Below are positions 16,618 to 26,926 of a DNA stretch of 64,000 nucleotides, piece after piece (position 1 is the stretch's first letter; every line of letters begins with the position of its first letter). Location: contig NZ_PKFQ01000001.1 of NCBI RefSeq assembly GCF_002939475.1, forward strand, positions 4,337,001 to 4,401,000. Direction: 5' to 3'. The notes beneath the pieces were generated by a model. That model did not search any database. It was not told where the DNA came from and saw only the letters and a program-made list of their open reading frames with translations. This DNA comes from Streptomyces cinnamoneus. GTDB lineage: Bacteria; Actinomycetota; Actinomycetes; Streptomycetales; Streptomycetaceae. Both the position numbers and the translations under genes were made by a program.

Positions 16618-17066
16618 GGCACCGGCGGCGTACGCCGCCCGCGCATCGTTGCCACCGCCCGCGCGCAGACGGCCCGTACGCGCTCCTCCGACAGGCCCAG
16701 CGCCGCTGCCGCCTGCTCCTCGGCCACGCCCTCGTGGAGCCGCAGCACGAGCACCAGACGTTCCTGGGGCGTGAGCCGGTCCAGCAGCCCGCCGCGGGCG
16801 CGGCGATGGCGCCGCGCGGTGCGTGCGTAGCGGGCCGCGAGCTCCTGACGGGCCAGGTCGTAGGGGTCCTCGCCGCGCAGGCGGTCCCACGCGGCGTACG
16901 TCCGCGCCAGTGCGGCGGTCAGCAGGCGCTCGGCGGCCTCGGGCCGTCCGGCGGGCTCACCGGTCAGCAGCAGCGCGGCGTGCAGGAGCCGGCCGCCCGC
17001 GCCCGCGGCGAACGCCTCGAACTCCCGGGCGCGCACCCGCTCGCGCTCCGCCCGCCGCTCGCGCAC
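16614..17066 (-). CDS. sigma-70 family (ECF-like) RNA polymerase sigma factor
   Basis: A 150-residue protein with a divergent region 2 (helical segment EFEAFAAGAGGRLLHAALLLTG and LLTAALARTYAAWDRLRG) and a clear region 4 helix-turn-helix (LTPQERLVLVLRLHEGVAEEQAAAALGLSEERVRAVCARA). It is closest in style to the Streptomyces SigE-like small sigma factors. The GTG start at 17066 has GGAGGGGG upstream. It overlaps the membrane protein gene by 4 bp. The absence of a well-formed -10 recognition helix leaves open that it is a DNA-binding regulator rather than an active sigma. Confidence 0.78.
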   Translation of the reverse strand: MRERRAERERVRAREFEAFAAGAGGRLLHAALLLTGEPAGRPEAAERLLTAALARTYAAWDRLRGEDPYDLARQELAARYARTARRHRRARGGLLDRLTPQERLVLVLRLHEGVAEEQAAAALGLSEERVRAVCARAVATMRGRRTPPVP

Positions 17067-17129
17067 CGCCCCCTCCGTTCCCCCTGCGGGACAAGGCGGT
17101 TCCAGGACAAGGCAGCCGGGCGGGCCGGG

Positions 17130-17630
17130 TCAAGAGGTCGGCGGCACCTGGGGCAGCGCGGTGTGGATGCCGGAGAGGGCGGCGTTGAAGCGGGTGAGCA
17201 GGGCGCAGAAGGCGTCGCGGTCGTCCTCCGACCAGCCGGCCGTGCACAGCGCCATGAGCTCGCGCCGGGAGGCGCGCACCTCCTCCAGGCGGGCCTTGCC
17301 GCGCGGCGAGAGCTGCAGGACGACGGCGCGGCCGTCCTCCGGGTGCGAGGTGCGCTTGACCAGGCCGGTGTCGACCAGGGGCGCCACCTGGCGGGTGACG
17401 GTCGAGGAGTCGATTCCCATGCCCGCGGCGAGGGCCTTGACCCCCATCGGGCCTTCCTGGTCGAGGCGGTTGAGCAGGAGGTAGGCGGCGCGGTCCATGG
17501 AGTTGTGGACCCGGCCGACGCCGCCGAGCCGGGTCTGCTCGGCGCGGCGGGCGAAGACGGCCACCTGGTGCTGGAGGGCGTCGAGGACACCGGGGGCGAG
17601 GTCGGTCGTCATGTCCTGAGAGGTGGGCAT
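17130..17630 (-). CDS. MarR-family transcriptional regulator
   Basis: A winged helix-turn-helix regulator of about 166 residues, dimeric by family. Dimer helices frame the DNA-binding core (LLLNRLDQEGPMGVKALAAGMGIDSSTVTRQVAPLVDTGLVKR) and the wing HPEDGRAVVLQLSPRG. This is the canonical MarR pattern. ATG 17630 is used; ATG 17612 (MTTDLA) is an alternative. It is transcribed divergently from ilvA with 234 bp between starts, which may be its operator region, although no clear palindrome was found. The effector is unknown. Confidence 0.88.
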   Translation of the reverse strand: MPTSQDMTTDLAPGVLDALQHQVAVFARRAEQTRLGGVGRVHNSMDRAAYLLLNRLDQEGPMGVKALAAGMGIDSSTVTRQVAPLVDTGLVKRTSHPEDGRAVVLQLSPRGKARLEEVRASRRELMALCTAGWSEDDRDAFCALLTRFNAALSGIHTALPQVPPTS

Positions 17631-17864
17631 GGCCTGGGGCTCACTTCGGTACGGCGGGCAGGGAGACGGGCTGGAATTGCTGAGAATGGGGGACAGAGTA
17701 CGCGGCTCGGCCCCCGCTCGTACCGGGGCTTCGCAAACCGGTCGGTATGCGGGGGTGGCAGGGGGTCTCAGGGGGTCCCGCGCGACGCCCCGCCCGGTGG
17801 CTGCCGGGGGCACGCCCGGCGGCGTGCCCGCCCGGTCCGGGGGCCGGGCAGCATACTGGGCACC

Positions 17865-19148
17865 ATGGCTGCGCGAGTTGGTGACGAGGACGTCCCCGGA
17901 ACGTCCCCCCTGCCCCCGATACCTCCCCTGTCCCCGGCGGCTTCGGCCCCGGTCACGCTCGACGACGTGCGCGAGGCACAGAAGATGCTCTCGGGGGTGG
18001 CCCGGACGACCGTCATGGAGAGCAGCCGCACCCTGTCCGCGCTGGCCGGCACCCCCGTCCACCTCAAGTGCGAGAACCTCCAGCGCACCGGGTCCTTCAA
18101 GGTGCGCGGCGCCTACGTGCGCATCGCGGGGCTGACGGAGGCCGAGCGCGCGGCGGGCGTCGTCGCCGCCAGCGCCGGCAACCACGCGCAGGGCGTGGCG
18201 CTGGCCGCGTCTTTGCTGGGCGTGCGGTCCACGGTGTTCATGCCCGAGGGCGCGCCGCTGCCGAAGGTCGCGGCCACCCGTGAGTACGGGGCCGAAGTGC
18301 GGCTGCACGGCGAGGTCGTGGACGAGACGCTGCGCGCCGCGAAGGACTGGGCCGAGCGGACGGGCGCCGTCTTCATCCACCCCTTCGACCACCCGGACAT
18401 CATCGCCGGCCAGGGCACGGTGGGCCTGGAGATCCTGGAGCAGTGCCCCGAGGTGCGCACCATCGTGGTGGGCATCGGCGGCGGTGGGCTGGCGGCCGGC
18501 ATCGCGGTGGCGGTCAAGGCGCTGCGGCCGGACGTGCGGATCGTGGGCGTGCAGGCGGCCGGTGCCGCCGCGTACCCGCCCTCGCTGCGGGCGGGGCACC
18601 CGGTGTCGATCCCGGCGCCGGCGACGATGGCGGACGGCATCAAGGTGGGCCGCCCCGGCGACGTGCCGTTCCGCATCATCGGCGACCTGGTCGACGAGGT
18701 CCGTACGGTCTCCGAGGACGAGCTCTCCAGCGCGCTGCTGCTGTGCCTGGAGCGGGCGAAGCTGGTCGTCGAACCCGCCGGGGCGAGCCCCGTGGCGGCG
18801 CTGCTGGCCGCCCCCGGCTCGTTCGAGGGGCCGGTCGTGGCGGTGCTGTCGGGCGGCAACGTGGACCCGCTGCTGATGCAGCGCGTGCTGCGGCACGGCA
18901 TGGCGGCCGCGGGTCGCTACCTCTCCCTGCGGCTGCGGCTGACGGACCGTCCGGGCGCGCTGGCGGCGCTCCTGGAGGTGCTGTCGGCGGTCGACGCCAA
19001 CGTGCTGGACATCAGCCACGTCCGCACCGACCCCCGGCTCGGGCTCACCGAGGCGGAGGTGGAGCTGCACCTGGAGACGATGGGGCCGGAGCACTGTGCG
19101 GAGGTGGGGGCGGCGCTGCGGGAGGCTGGTTATCTGGTGATGCCGTGA
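17865..19148 (+). CDS. ilvA: threonine ammonia-lyase with C-terminal ACT domain
   Basis: PLP enzyme deaminating threonine to 2-oxobutyrate, the first step toward isoleucine. It is 427 residues. Family features: the N-terminal fold-type II domain with PLP Lys79 in GSFKVRGA, SAGNHAQGVA, the phosphate loop VGIGGGGLAAG, and a C-terminal ACT-like domain from about residue 350 (LTDRPGALAALLEVL). The short ACT form resembles catabolic-type or Streptomyces IlvA, so allosteric behaviour cannot be assumed. ATG 17865 is chosen: CATACT at 17852-17857 is a possible -10 element 7 bases upstream, again suggesting a leaderless mRNA. The frame stays open far upstream, but that part is non-coding in style. Confidence 0.93.
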   Translation: MAARVGDEDVPGTSPLPPIPPLSPAASAPVTLDDVREAQKMLSGVARTTVMESSRTLSALAGTPVHLKCENLQRTGSFKVRGAYVRIAGLTEAERAAGVVAASAGNHAQGVALAASLLGVRSTVFMPEGAPLPKVAATREYGAEVRLHGEVVDETLRAAKDWAERTGAVFIHPFDHPDIIAGQGTVGLEILEQCPEVRTIVVGIGGGGLAAGIAVAVKALRPDVRIVGVQAAGAAAYPPSLRAGHPVSIPAPATMADGIKVGRPGDVPFRIIGDLVDEVRTVSEDELSSALLLCLERAKLVVEPAGASPVAALLAAPGSFEGPVVAVLSGGNVDPLLMQRVLRHGMAAAGRYLSLRLRLTDRPGALAALLEVLSAVDANVLDISHVRTDPRLGLTEAEVELHLETMGPEHCAEVGAALREAGYLVMP

Positions 19149-19302
19149 GGGGATGACGGCGGCGGAGCCGAATGCGGCTCCGGGAGATGCCGCTGGCCAC
19201 CGGAGAATCGAGGCCCATATCCGGTGGCTTTCATTCACGGGGCGGGATGTCCCCGGTGAACGTAAAATCGTGTATTACGTCACCTCAATGGGGAGAACAT
19301 CC

Positions 19303-20286
19303 ATGCCAGGCGCTATATACGCCGAAGGCCTGGTCAAGACCTTCGGCGACGTCACGGCTCTGGACGGCGTTGATCTCGACGTTCCGGAAGGAACCGTTCT
19401 AGGACTTCTCGGCCCCAACGGAGCGGGCAAGACCACCGCCGTGCGGGTGCTCACCACCCTCATCAAGCCCGACCGCGGCAGAGCCGTGGTCGCGGGCATC
19501 GACGTACTGAAAAAACCCAACGAAGTCCGCCACGCCATCGGCCTGTCGGGGCAATTCGCCGCGGTGGACGAATACCTGACGGGCCGTGAGAACCTGCGCA
19601 TGGTCGGCCGGCTCTACCAGATGGGCGCGCGCGAGGCGAAGGCGCGGGCGGCCGAGCTGCTGGAGCGCTTCCACCTCGCCGACGCCGCGGACCGCCCCGC
19701 CAAGACCTACTCCGGCGGCATGCGCCGGCGCCTCGACCTCGCCGCCGCCCTGGTCGTCAGCCCACCCGTGATGTTCATGGACGAGCCCACCACGGGTCTG
19801 GACCCCCGCAACCGCCAGCAGCTGTGGGAGGTCATCCAGGAGCTGGTCGCGGGCGGGACGACCCTGCTGCTCACCACCCAGTACCTGGAGGAGGCCGATC
19901 ACCTCGCCCACGACATCTGCGTGATCGACCACGGCAGGGTCATCGCCCGCGGCACCTCCGACCAGCTCAAGGCGCGCACCGGCGGGGAGCGCGTCGAGCT
20001 CGTCGTGCACGAGCGCGAGCGCATCCCCGACGCGGTCGAGGTCGTGCGGGCGTTCGGCAAGGGCGAGACCACCGTCGAACAGCACACCCGCAAGGTCGTG
20101 GTGCCGGTCTCCGGCGGTGCCAGGCTGCTCGCCGAGGTCATCCGGGAACTCGACGTCCGCGGCATCGAGATCGACGACATCGGGCTGCGCCGCCCGACGC
20201 TGGACGACGTGTTCATCTCGCTCACCGGGCACGTCGCCGAGGCCGCGGCCGTGGGGGGCGAGGAGAGGGAAGGAGCCCTGTCATGA
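19303..20286 (+). CDS. ABC transporter ATP-binding protein, DrrA family
   Basis: ATPase of 327 residues that would power an ABC-2 exporter. Walker A GPNGAGKTT (37-45), Q-loop GLSGQFAAVDEYLTG, signature YSGGMRRRLDLA, Walker B VMFMDEPTTGLD and the switch region TTQYLEEADHLA are all intact. The DrrA-type C-terminal extension after the ATPase domain (about 230-327) is present. ATG 19303 with GGGGAGA upstream is favoured over ATG 19288. The upstream 90 bp are AT-richer than the rest (CGTGTATTACGTCAC), consistent with a regulated promoter. It overlaps the permease gene by 4 bp (ATGA). The substrate is unknown; the family exports drugs and lipids. Confidence 0.94.
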   Translation: MPGAIYAEGLVKTFGDVTALDGVDLDVPEGTVLGLLGPNGAGKTTAVRVLTTLIKPDRGRAVVAGIDVLKKPNEVRHAIGLSGQFAAVDEYLTGRENLRMVGRLYQMGAREAKARAAELLERFHLADAADRPAKTYSGGMRRRLDLAAALVVSPPVMFMDEPTTGLDPRNRQQLWEVIQELVAGGTTLLLTTQYLEEADHLAHDICVIDHGRVIARGTSDQLKARTGGERVELVVHERERIPDAVEVVRAFGKGETTVEQHTRKVVVPVSGGARLLAEVIRELDVRGIEIDDIGLRRPTLDDVFISLTGHVAEAAAVGGEEREGALS

Positions 20287-21143
20287 CCGCGGTCGGCGAC
20301 GGCCTGTCCCGGCGTCCCGTGCCGCGCGCACGCGGCGGCGCCGTCCAGTCCGTGCGGGACTCCCTGGTGGTGGCCCAGCGCAACCTGATCCGCATGATGC
20401 GCATCCCCGAGGTGGTGATCTTCGGGTTGGTGCAGCCGATCATGTTCGTGGTGCTGTTCAGCTACGTCTTCGGCGGCTCGATCGCCGTGGGCGGCAGCAC
20501 GGACCCGAGCACGTACCGGCAGTTCCTGATGGCCGGCATCTTCGCGCAGACCGTCACCTTCGCCACGGCCGGCGCGGGCGCGGGCATCGCCGACGACATG
20601 CACAAGGGCCTGATCGACCGCTTCCGCTCCCTGCCCATGGCGCGCGGGGCGGTCTTGACCGGCCGCACCCTCGCGGACCTGGTACAGACCGCGTTGACGC
20701 TGGTGGTGCTGGCGATCGTCGCCGTGATCGTCGGCTGGCGGGTGCACAACGGCATCCCGAAGGCCCTGGCCGGCTTCGCCCTGCTGCTCCTGCTGGGCTA
20801 CGCCTTCTCGTGGATCGGCGCCCTGATCGGGCTGTCGGTGCGCACACCGGAGGCGGCCACCTCGGGCGGCCTGATCTGGCTCTTCCCGCTGACCTTCATC
20901 TCCAACGCGTTCGTGCCCGCCGACAACATGCCCACGGTCCTGCGCCACATCGCCGAGTGGAACCCCTTCAGCGCCACGGTGCAGGCGGCCCGGCAGCTCT
21001 TCGGCAACCTGCCGCCGGGTTATCCGGTGCCGTCGGCGTGGCCCATGCAGCACCCGGTGTGGGCGTCGCTGATCTGGTCCGTGGTGATCGTCTTGGTGTT
21101 CCGGTCGCTGTCGGTGCGCAAGTACCGCTCGGCGACGGCCTGA
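20283..21143 (+). CDS. ABC-2 type permease, DrrB family
   Basis: Membrane partner of the preceding ATPase, 286 residues with six predicted membrane segments starting near IFGLVQPIMFVVLFSYVFGG. The family motif IADDMHKGLIDRFRSLPMARGAVLTGRTLADL between spans 2 and 3 is the ABC-2/DrrB signature loop. Translational coupling with the ATPase gene (ATGA at 20283-20286) supports a two-gene exporter. A strong terminator follows the stop by 16 bp. No biosynthetic genes surround it, so self-resistance to a local product is not supported. Confidence 0.93.
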   Translation: MTAVGDGLSRRPVPRARGGAVQSVRDSLVVAQRNLIRMMRIPEVVIFGLVQPIMFVVLFSYVFGGSIAVGGSTDPSTYRQFLMAGIFAQTVTFATAGAGAGIADDMHKGLIDRFRSLPMARGAVLTGRTLADLVQTALTLVVLAIVAVIVGWRVHNGIPKALAGFALLLLLGYAFSWIGALIGLSVRTPEAATSGGLIWLFPLTFISNAFVPADNMPTVLRHIAEWNPFSATVQAARQLFGNLPPGYPVPSAWPMQHPVWASLIWSVVIVLVFRSLSVRKYRSATA

Positions 21144-21159
21144 GCCCCTGACGTGCGAG

Positions 21160-21186
21160 AGCCCCGGACCGATGCGGTCCGGGGCT
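21160..21186 (+). terminator. terminator of the DrrAB-like operon
   Basis: Perfect 11-bp stem AGCCCCGGACC / GGTCCGGGGCT with loop GATGC. It stands between convergent genes and may serve both. Confidence 0.9.
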
Positions 21187-21216
21187 CAGGCGTGCGCTGC
21201 GGCGCGTCGACGGGCG

Positions 21217-21714
21217 TCAGCCGGTGTAGGGCTTGGCGTCCAGGATGCGCACCTTGGCCTTGCGGCCGTTGGGCAGCTCGTACTCGGCGTCCTCGCCGAT
21301 CTTCTTGCCGTTGACACCGGAGCCCAGCGGGGACTGGGGGGAGTACGTCTCGATGTCCGAGCTGGCGTACTCGCGTGAGGCGAGCAGGAAGCCGAGCGTG
21401 TCGTCCGGGTCGCCGTCGAAGGCGATGGTGACGACCATGCCCGGGGCGACCACGCCGTCGGCGGCGGGAGCCTCGCCGACCTTGGCGGACTCCAGCAGCT
21501 GCGTCAGCTGGCGCACGCGGAGCTCCTGCTTGCCCTGCTCCTCCTTGGCCGCGTGGTAACCGCCGTTCTCTCGCAGGTCACCTTCCTCGCGGGCCGCCGC
21601 GATCTTCGCCGCGATCTCGGTGCGAGCGGGACCAGACAGGTACTCCAGCTCGGCCTTGAGCTGGTCGTACGCCTCCTGAGTCAGCCAGGTGACGTTGTCG
21701 CTGGTCTGGGTCAC
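21217..21714 (-). CDS. greA: transcription elongation factor GreA
   Basis: Rescues backtracked RNA polymerase by stimulating transcript cleavage. It is 165 residues with the two GreA parts: an N-terminal coiled coil with the acidic tip region AAREEGDLRENGGYHAAKEEQ, and a C-terminal FKBP-like domain (ending with PNGRKAKVRILDAK). The tip acids (EEGD, EN) are intact, so cleavage activity is expected. The GTG start at 21714 has GAGGAGCACC directly upstream. The gene is monocistronic and convergent with the ABC operon. It is universally present in Streptomyces. Confidence 0.97.
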   Translation of the reverse strand: MTQTSDNVTWLTQEAYDQLKAELEYLSGPARTEIAAKIAAAREEGDLRENGGYHAAKEEQGKQELRVRQLTQLLESAKVGEAPAADGVVAPGMVVTIAFDGDPDDTLGFLLASREYASSDIETYSPQSPLGSGVNGKKIGEDAEYELPNGRKAKVRILDAKPYTG

Positions 21715-21961
21715 AGGTGCTCCTCGTCGGTACTGGGGGAATGCTGGGGATACATCGCGATAACAAATGAACGCCCTACTGAGAAGGGTGCACCTTCCAA
21801 GCGGGGCGAAACCACGAGCCTAACAATTACGTCCGTAAAGGGGGAAGAAGTAAAGGGTGGAAACCACGTAAGTTCCGCGTCAGTGCAGGTCACAGTGGTG
21901 TGACGACTGCGTCAGGACGCGCCCGCGGCCTGCCGGGCCCCCTCGCGGAGCCCTTCCCGTC

Positions 21962-22375
21962 TCAGTGGCCGGACGGGGCGTCGCGGCAGCCCTCCAGCTC
22001 CGTGGCGAACGCCCTGGCGGTCGTGCGAAGCGTGACCAGCTCGGTGAAATGGCTCTCACGGCGGTCGAGGGTGACGTCCTTGCGGGCCACCTCGGAGCCG
22101 TCCTCACCCAGCGAGCGCAGCGTGCACACGCCGACCGAATCCTTGCTCTTGCGGATCTCCAGCACCACCTGGACCGTGTCGTCCGACATCGTCTTGCGAC
22201 GCACCAGCTCGGCGGAGATGTCCGACTTGGTGATGTAATGCACACCCGCCCAGCCGACGAAGCCGAGCAGCACGGCGAGCAGCACCCCGCCGACGATCTT
22301 CAGCTTGCGGTCGGCCCGCTCGTCCGCCGAGCGGCCGTAGCGGCCTTCGGGCAGCGTCTGCGGCTCCGCAGCCAT
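21962..22375 (-). CDS. DUF4307 membrane protein
   Basis: Actinobacterial protein of 137 residues with a short cytoplasmic N-terminus containing RYGRSADERADRKLK, one membrane segment (IVGGVLLAVLLGFVGWAGVHYI) and an extracytoplasmic beta-rich domain with two Cys (GVCTLRSLG and ELEGCRDAP) that may form a disulfide. This arrangement is the DUF4307 family. It is divergent from mca, a neighbour arrangement long conserved in actinobacteria. Function is unknown; the link with mycothiol metabolism is positional only. Confidence 0.85.
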   Translation of the reverse strand: MAAEPQTLPEGRYGRSADERADRKLKIVGGVLLAVLLGFVGWAGVHYITKSDISAELVRRKTMSDDTVQVVLEIRKSKDSVGVCTLRSLGEDGSEVARKDVTLDRRESHFTELVTLRTTARAFATELEGCRDAPSGH

Positions 22376-22501
22376 GGTCGTTCCTCCTGCTCGGGCCGGG
22401 GGCGGCCGGTCGGGTTCCGCTTTCGGGACACGGAATGAATCGGCGCCCGCTTCGGTCACTATAGGAGTCGTCTGACATGACCAGTGACTGAGGATCGAGC
22501 C

Positions 22502-23371
22502 TTGACTGAGCAGCTGCGAATGATGGCCGTTCACGCCCACCCCGACGATGAGTCGAGCAAGGGCGCGGCCACGATGGCCAAGTACGTGTCCGAGGGGGTG
22601 GACGTGCTGGTCGCCACCTGCACGGGTGGTGAGCGTGGCTCCATCCTCAACCCCAAGCTCCAGGGTGACCCCTACATCGAGGAGCACATCCACGAGGTCC
22701 GCGCCAAGGAGATGGCCGAGGCCCGCGACATCCTGGGCGTCAAGCAGGAGTGGCTGGGCTTCGTCGACTCCGGCCTGCCCGAGGGCGACCCGCTGCCGCC
22801 GCTGCCGGACGGCTGCTTCGCGCTCCAGGACGTGGACGAGGCGGCGGGGGAGCTGGTGAAGCTGATCCGCGAGTTCCGGCCGCACGTGATCACCACGTAC
22901 GACGAGAACGGCGGCTACCCCCACCCGGACCACATCATGACCCACAAGGTCTCGATGGTGGCCTTCGAGGCCGCCGGCGACCCGGAGCGCTACCCCGACG
23001 CCGGCGAGCCCTGGCAGCCCCTGAAGCTCTACTACAACCAGGGCTTCAACCGCCCGCGCACCCAGGCGCTGCACGAGGCCCTGCTGGAGCGCGGCATGGA
23101 GTCCCCGTACGGGGAGTGGCTGGAGCGCTGGCACACCATGGGCCGCGAGCGCACCCTGACCACCTATGTGCCCTGCGGTGAATTCTTCGAGATCCGCGAC
23201 AAGGCGCTGATCGCCCACGCCACCCAGATCGACCCCGACGGCGGCTGGTTCCGGGTGCCGCTGGACCTCCAGCGCGAGGTCTGGCCCACCGAGGAGTACG
23301 AGCTGGCGAAGTCCCTCGTCGACACTTCCCTCCCCGAGGACGACCTCTTCGCGGGCATCCGCAACAATTGA
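22502..23371 (+). CDS. mca: mycothiol S-conjugate amidase
   Basis: Zinc hydrolase of 289 residues that splits mycothiol S-conjugates of toxins into a mercapturic acid and GlcN-Ins, the actinobacterial detoxification route. It is a LmbE-like fold with zinc motif HAHPDDESSKG near the N terminus and HPDH (in GGYPHPDHIMTH) later. The length and the LPEGDPLPPLPDGCFAL segment fit Mca better than the paralogue MshB. TTG 22502 (then TEQLRMMAVH) is chosen because GAGGATC stands about 8 bp upstream and Mca proteins begin this way; GTG 22484 would extend it by 6 residues. TATAGG at 22461-22466 is a possible -10 element. Confidence 0.94.
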   Translation: MTEQLRMMAVHAHPDDESSKGAATMAKYVSEGVDVLVATCTGGERGSILNPKLQGDPYIEEHIHEVRAKEMAEARDILGVKQEWLGFVDSGLPEGDPLPPLPDGCFALQDVDEAAGELVKLIREFRPHVITTYDENGGYPHPDHIMTHKVSMVAFEAAGDPERYPDAGEPWQPLKLYYNQGFNRPRTQALHEALLERGMESPYGEWLERWHTMGRERTLTTYVPCGEFFEIRDKALIAHATQIDPDGGWFRVPLDLQREVWPTEEYELAKSLVDTSLPEDDLFAGIRNN

Positions 23372-23375
23372 CCCC

Positions 23376-23594
23376 ATGATGAGCGCGTCCGCTACCCTCG
23401 CCGCCCTGCCGCTCGCCGCCGCTGACCTGGACAAGGACAAGGTCACTCCCGGCGTGCTCGGCTTCATCGTCTTCGCCGTGATCGGCGGAGCCGTCTGGCT
23501 GCTCATGAAGAGCATGAACAAGCACATGAAGCGCGTGGACTTCGTGGAGGCCCCGGAGCCGGGCGCCCCCGGCGAGGGCGCGGCCGACAAGTAA
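23376..23594 (+). CDS. small conserved membrane protein next to mca
   Basis: A 72-residue protein with a periplasmic-like N-terminal stretch (TLAALPLAAADLDKDKVTPG), one membrane segment (VLGFIVFAVIGGAVWLLMKSM) and a basic then acidic tail ending GEGAADK. It starts 4 bp after the mca stop, so it is cotranscribed and probably translationally coupled. No domain of known function. Actinobacterial genomes commonly carry a small membrane protein here; a role in mycothiol chemistry is not established. Confidence 0.8.
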   Translation: MMSASATLAALPLAAADLDKDKVTPGVLGFIVFAVIGGAVWLLMKSMNKHMKRVDFVEAPEPGAPGEGAADK

Positions 23595-23678
23595 CCGCAC
23601 CAGGGGGCTCGCCCCCCACTTCGGGCAAGGGGCGGGTCAGGGGCTCGTCCCGGCGCCGCCGTGGTGAAGGATGGGCCC

Positions 23679-25730
<2,052 letters not shown>

Positions 25731-25742
25731 CGGCCGGGGAGG

Positions 25743-26375
25743 TCAGAGGGTCAGGCCGCGGCCCAGCACGTCCAGGGTGCGGTCGATGAGGGCGACGACG
25801 TCCTCGGTCTGGCCCTGCTCGACCCAGTACATCATCGCCTCCTGCATCGAGGCGAGGACCGCGGTGATGACGATGCGCAGTTCGAGGTCGTCGGCGTCGC
25901 GGCCGGTGCGCTCGGCCAGGACCTTGCAGAGCATGCGGGCGGACTCGCCCATGCCCTCGGCCGACCGGCCGCGCAGCGCGGGCACGTCGCGGACGAGCCG
26001 GGTGCGCTCGCGCAGCTCGACGAGGTCGTGCTCGATGATCTGCCGCATCGAGTCGAGGACGCCCTGCCGGATGGCCTCGACCGGCGACTCCTGCGCGGGG
26101 CGGGCACGGATCGCGGCTTCCAGCACCGGGTCGTACTCGTCCGTGAGCACGATGTCCTCCTTGGTGGGGAAGTAGCGGAAGACGGTGCTGGGGGAGACGT
26201 CGGCGGCCTCGGCGATCCGGTCGACGGAGGTGCTGTCGTAGCCGTGCTCCGCGAAGAGCCGGTAGGCGGCGCGGCGGATCGCCTGACGGGTCTGGATCTT
26301 CTTCCGCTCGCGCAGCCCGAGTCTGGAACCGGGCTGTGCGGTGGGGGACGTCTGTGCTGAGGCCATGGTCAACAT
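25743..26375 (-). CDS. TetR-family transcriptional regulator
   Basis: About 210 residues. An N-terminal helix-turn-helix (RQAIRRAAYRLFAEHGYDSTSVDRIAEAADVSPSTVFRYFPTKEDIV) of classic TetR form is followed by a helical ligand/dimer domain that includes TetR_C-like MNFT8-style sequence VLDSMRQIIEHDL. ATG 26375 (or 26366) is taken as start; no good ribosome site is visible for either. The stop lies only 12 bp beyond the convergent DUF255 gene. An inverted repeat at 26491-26504 upstream may be its operator. The regulated genes and ligand are unknown. Confidence 0.88.
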   Translation of the reverse strand: MLTMASAQTSPTAQPGSRLGLRERKKIQTRQAIRRAAYRLFAEHGYDSTSVDRIAEAADVSPSTVFRYFPTKEDIVLTDEYDPVLEAAIRARPAQESPVEAIRQGVLDSMRQIIEHDLVELRERTRLVRDVPALRGRSAEGMGESARMLCKVLAERTGRDADDLELRIVITAVLASMQEAMMYWVEQGQTEDVVALIDRTLDVLGRGLTL

Positions 26376-26490
26376 TGTCGGGCATCGGCCTTTTCGCCCA
26401 CCACCTCCTGGTCGGCGGTCGCTCCCCCGCCGAGCACCGCACGGGTGGGGGACGGGACGGGTGCCCACGGGCGCATCTCCGAGGACATCA

Positions 26491-26504
26491 CTGTCACATG
26501 ACAG
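26491..26504. promoter_or_regulatory. inverted repeat upstream of tetR gene
   Basis: CTGTCA-CA-TGACAG, 6-bp arms with 2-bp spacer, 116 bp upstream of the regulator start and 130 bp upstream of the small membrane protein gene on the other strand. Size and symmetry fit a TetR dimer half-operator. Confidence 0.4.
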
Positions 26505-26635
26505 CAACCCCCGGAAATGATGGGGTATCAGATGTGGGGGCCGGGGGTTCCTTAACGGGGTGCTGATTGTCAGTGGGGTGTGTGACCCTGTGTGCAGGGC
26601 AGGGGACCGGTCAGTGAGATCGGAAGGGGTGGGTC

Positions 26636-26926
26636 ATGACCGTCATGGCTGTGTTGCTGGCCGCGGTGATGTGCGTGGGCGGGTACGTCCTCGCGGGGGA
26701 GGCGGCCGTGGTCGCCCTGGTGCTGGCGGCCGTCGGCTCGCTGGCATGGCGAGTGGCCGTGGCCTCCAGGCCACGGCCACTGCGTGGGGGCGCCCGCCGG
26801 CGCTCCCCGGGCGATGCCGCGTCAGGCGTGCGAATAGGCCACCAGCGAGATGCCCACGTAGTGCGCGATGAAGGCGGCCAGCGTGAAGGAGTGGAACACC
26901 TCATGGAAGCCGAACCACCGCGGTGA
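26636..26926 (+). CDS. putative small two-span membrane protein
   Basis: A 96-residue frame beginning with two hydrophobic stretches (VMAVLLAAVMCVGGYVLAG and AVVALVLAAVGSLAWRVAV) and then a basic tail. GGAAGGGGTGG precedes the ATG at good distance. The last third runs antisense to the 3' end of the hemolysin III gene for about 105 bp, and codon usage there is dictated by the other strand, so either the true protein is this long with overlap or the frame is partly fortuitous. The N-terminal part is what supports the call. Confidence 0.4.
   Translation: MTVMAVLLAAVMCVGGYVLAGEAAVVALVLAAVGSLAWRVAVASRPRPLRGGARRRSPGDAASGVRIGHQRDAHVVRDEGGQREGVEHLMEAEPPR

Noticed and set aside
16281-17864. Upstream extension of the ilvA frame back to 16281
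   Set aside because: The extension overlaps the sigma-factor, membrane protein and MarR genes on the other strand and is Arg/Pro/Gly-rich; the enzyme starts at 17865.
20283-21143. Antibiotic self-resistance cluster around the DrrAB-like exporter
   Set aside because: The neighbours are greA, ilvA and MarR; there are no biosynthetic genes, so only a generic exporter can be claimed.
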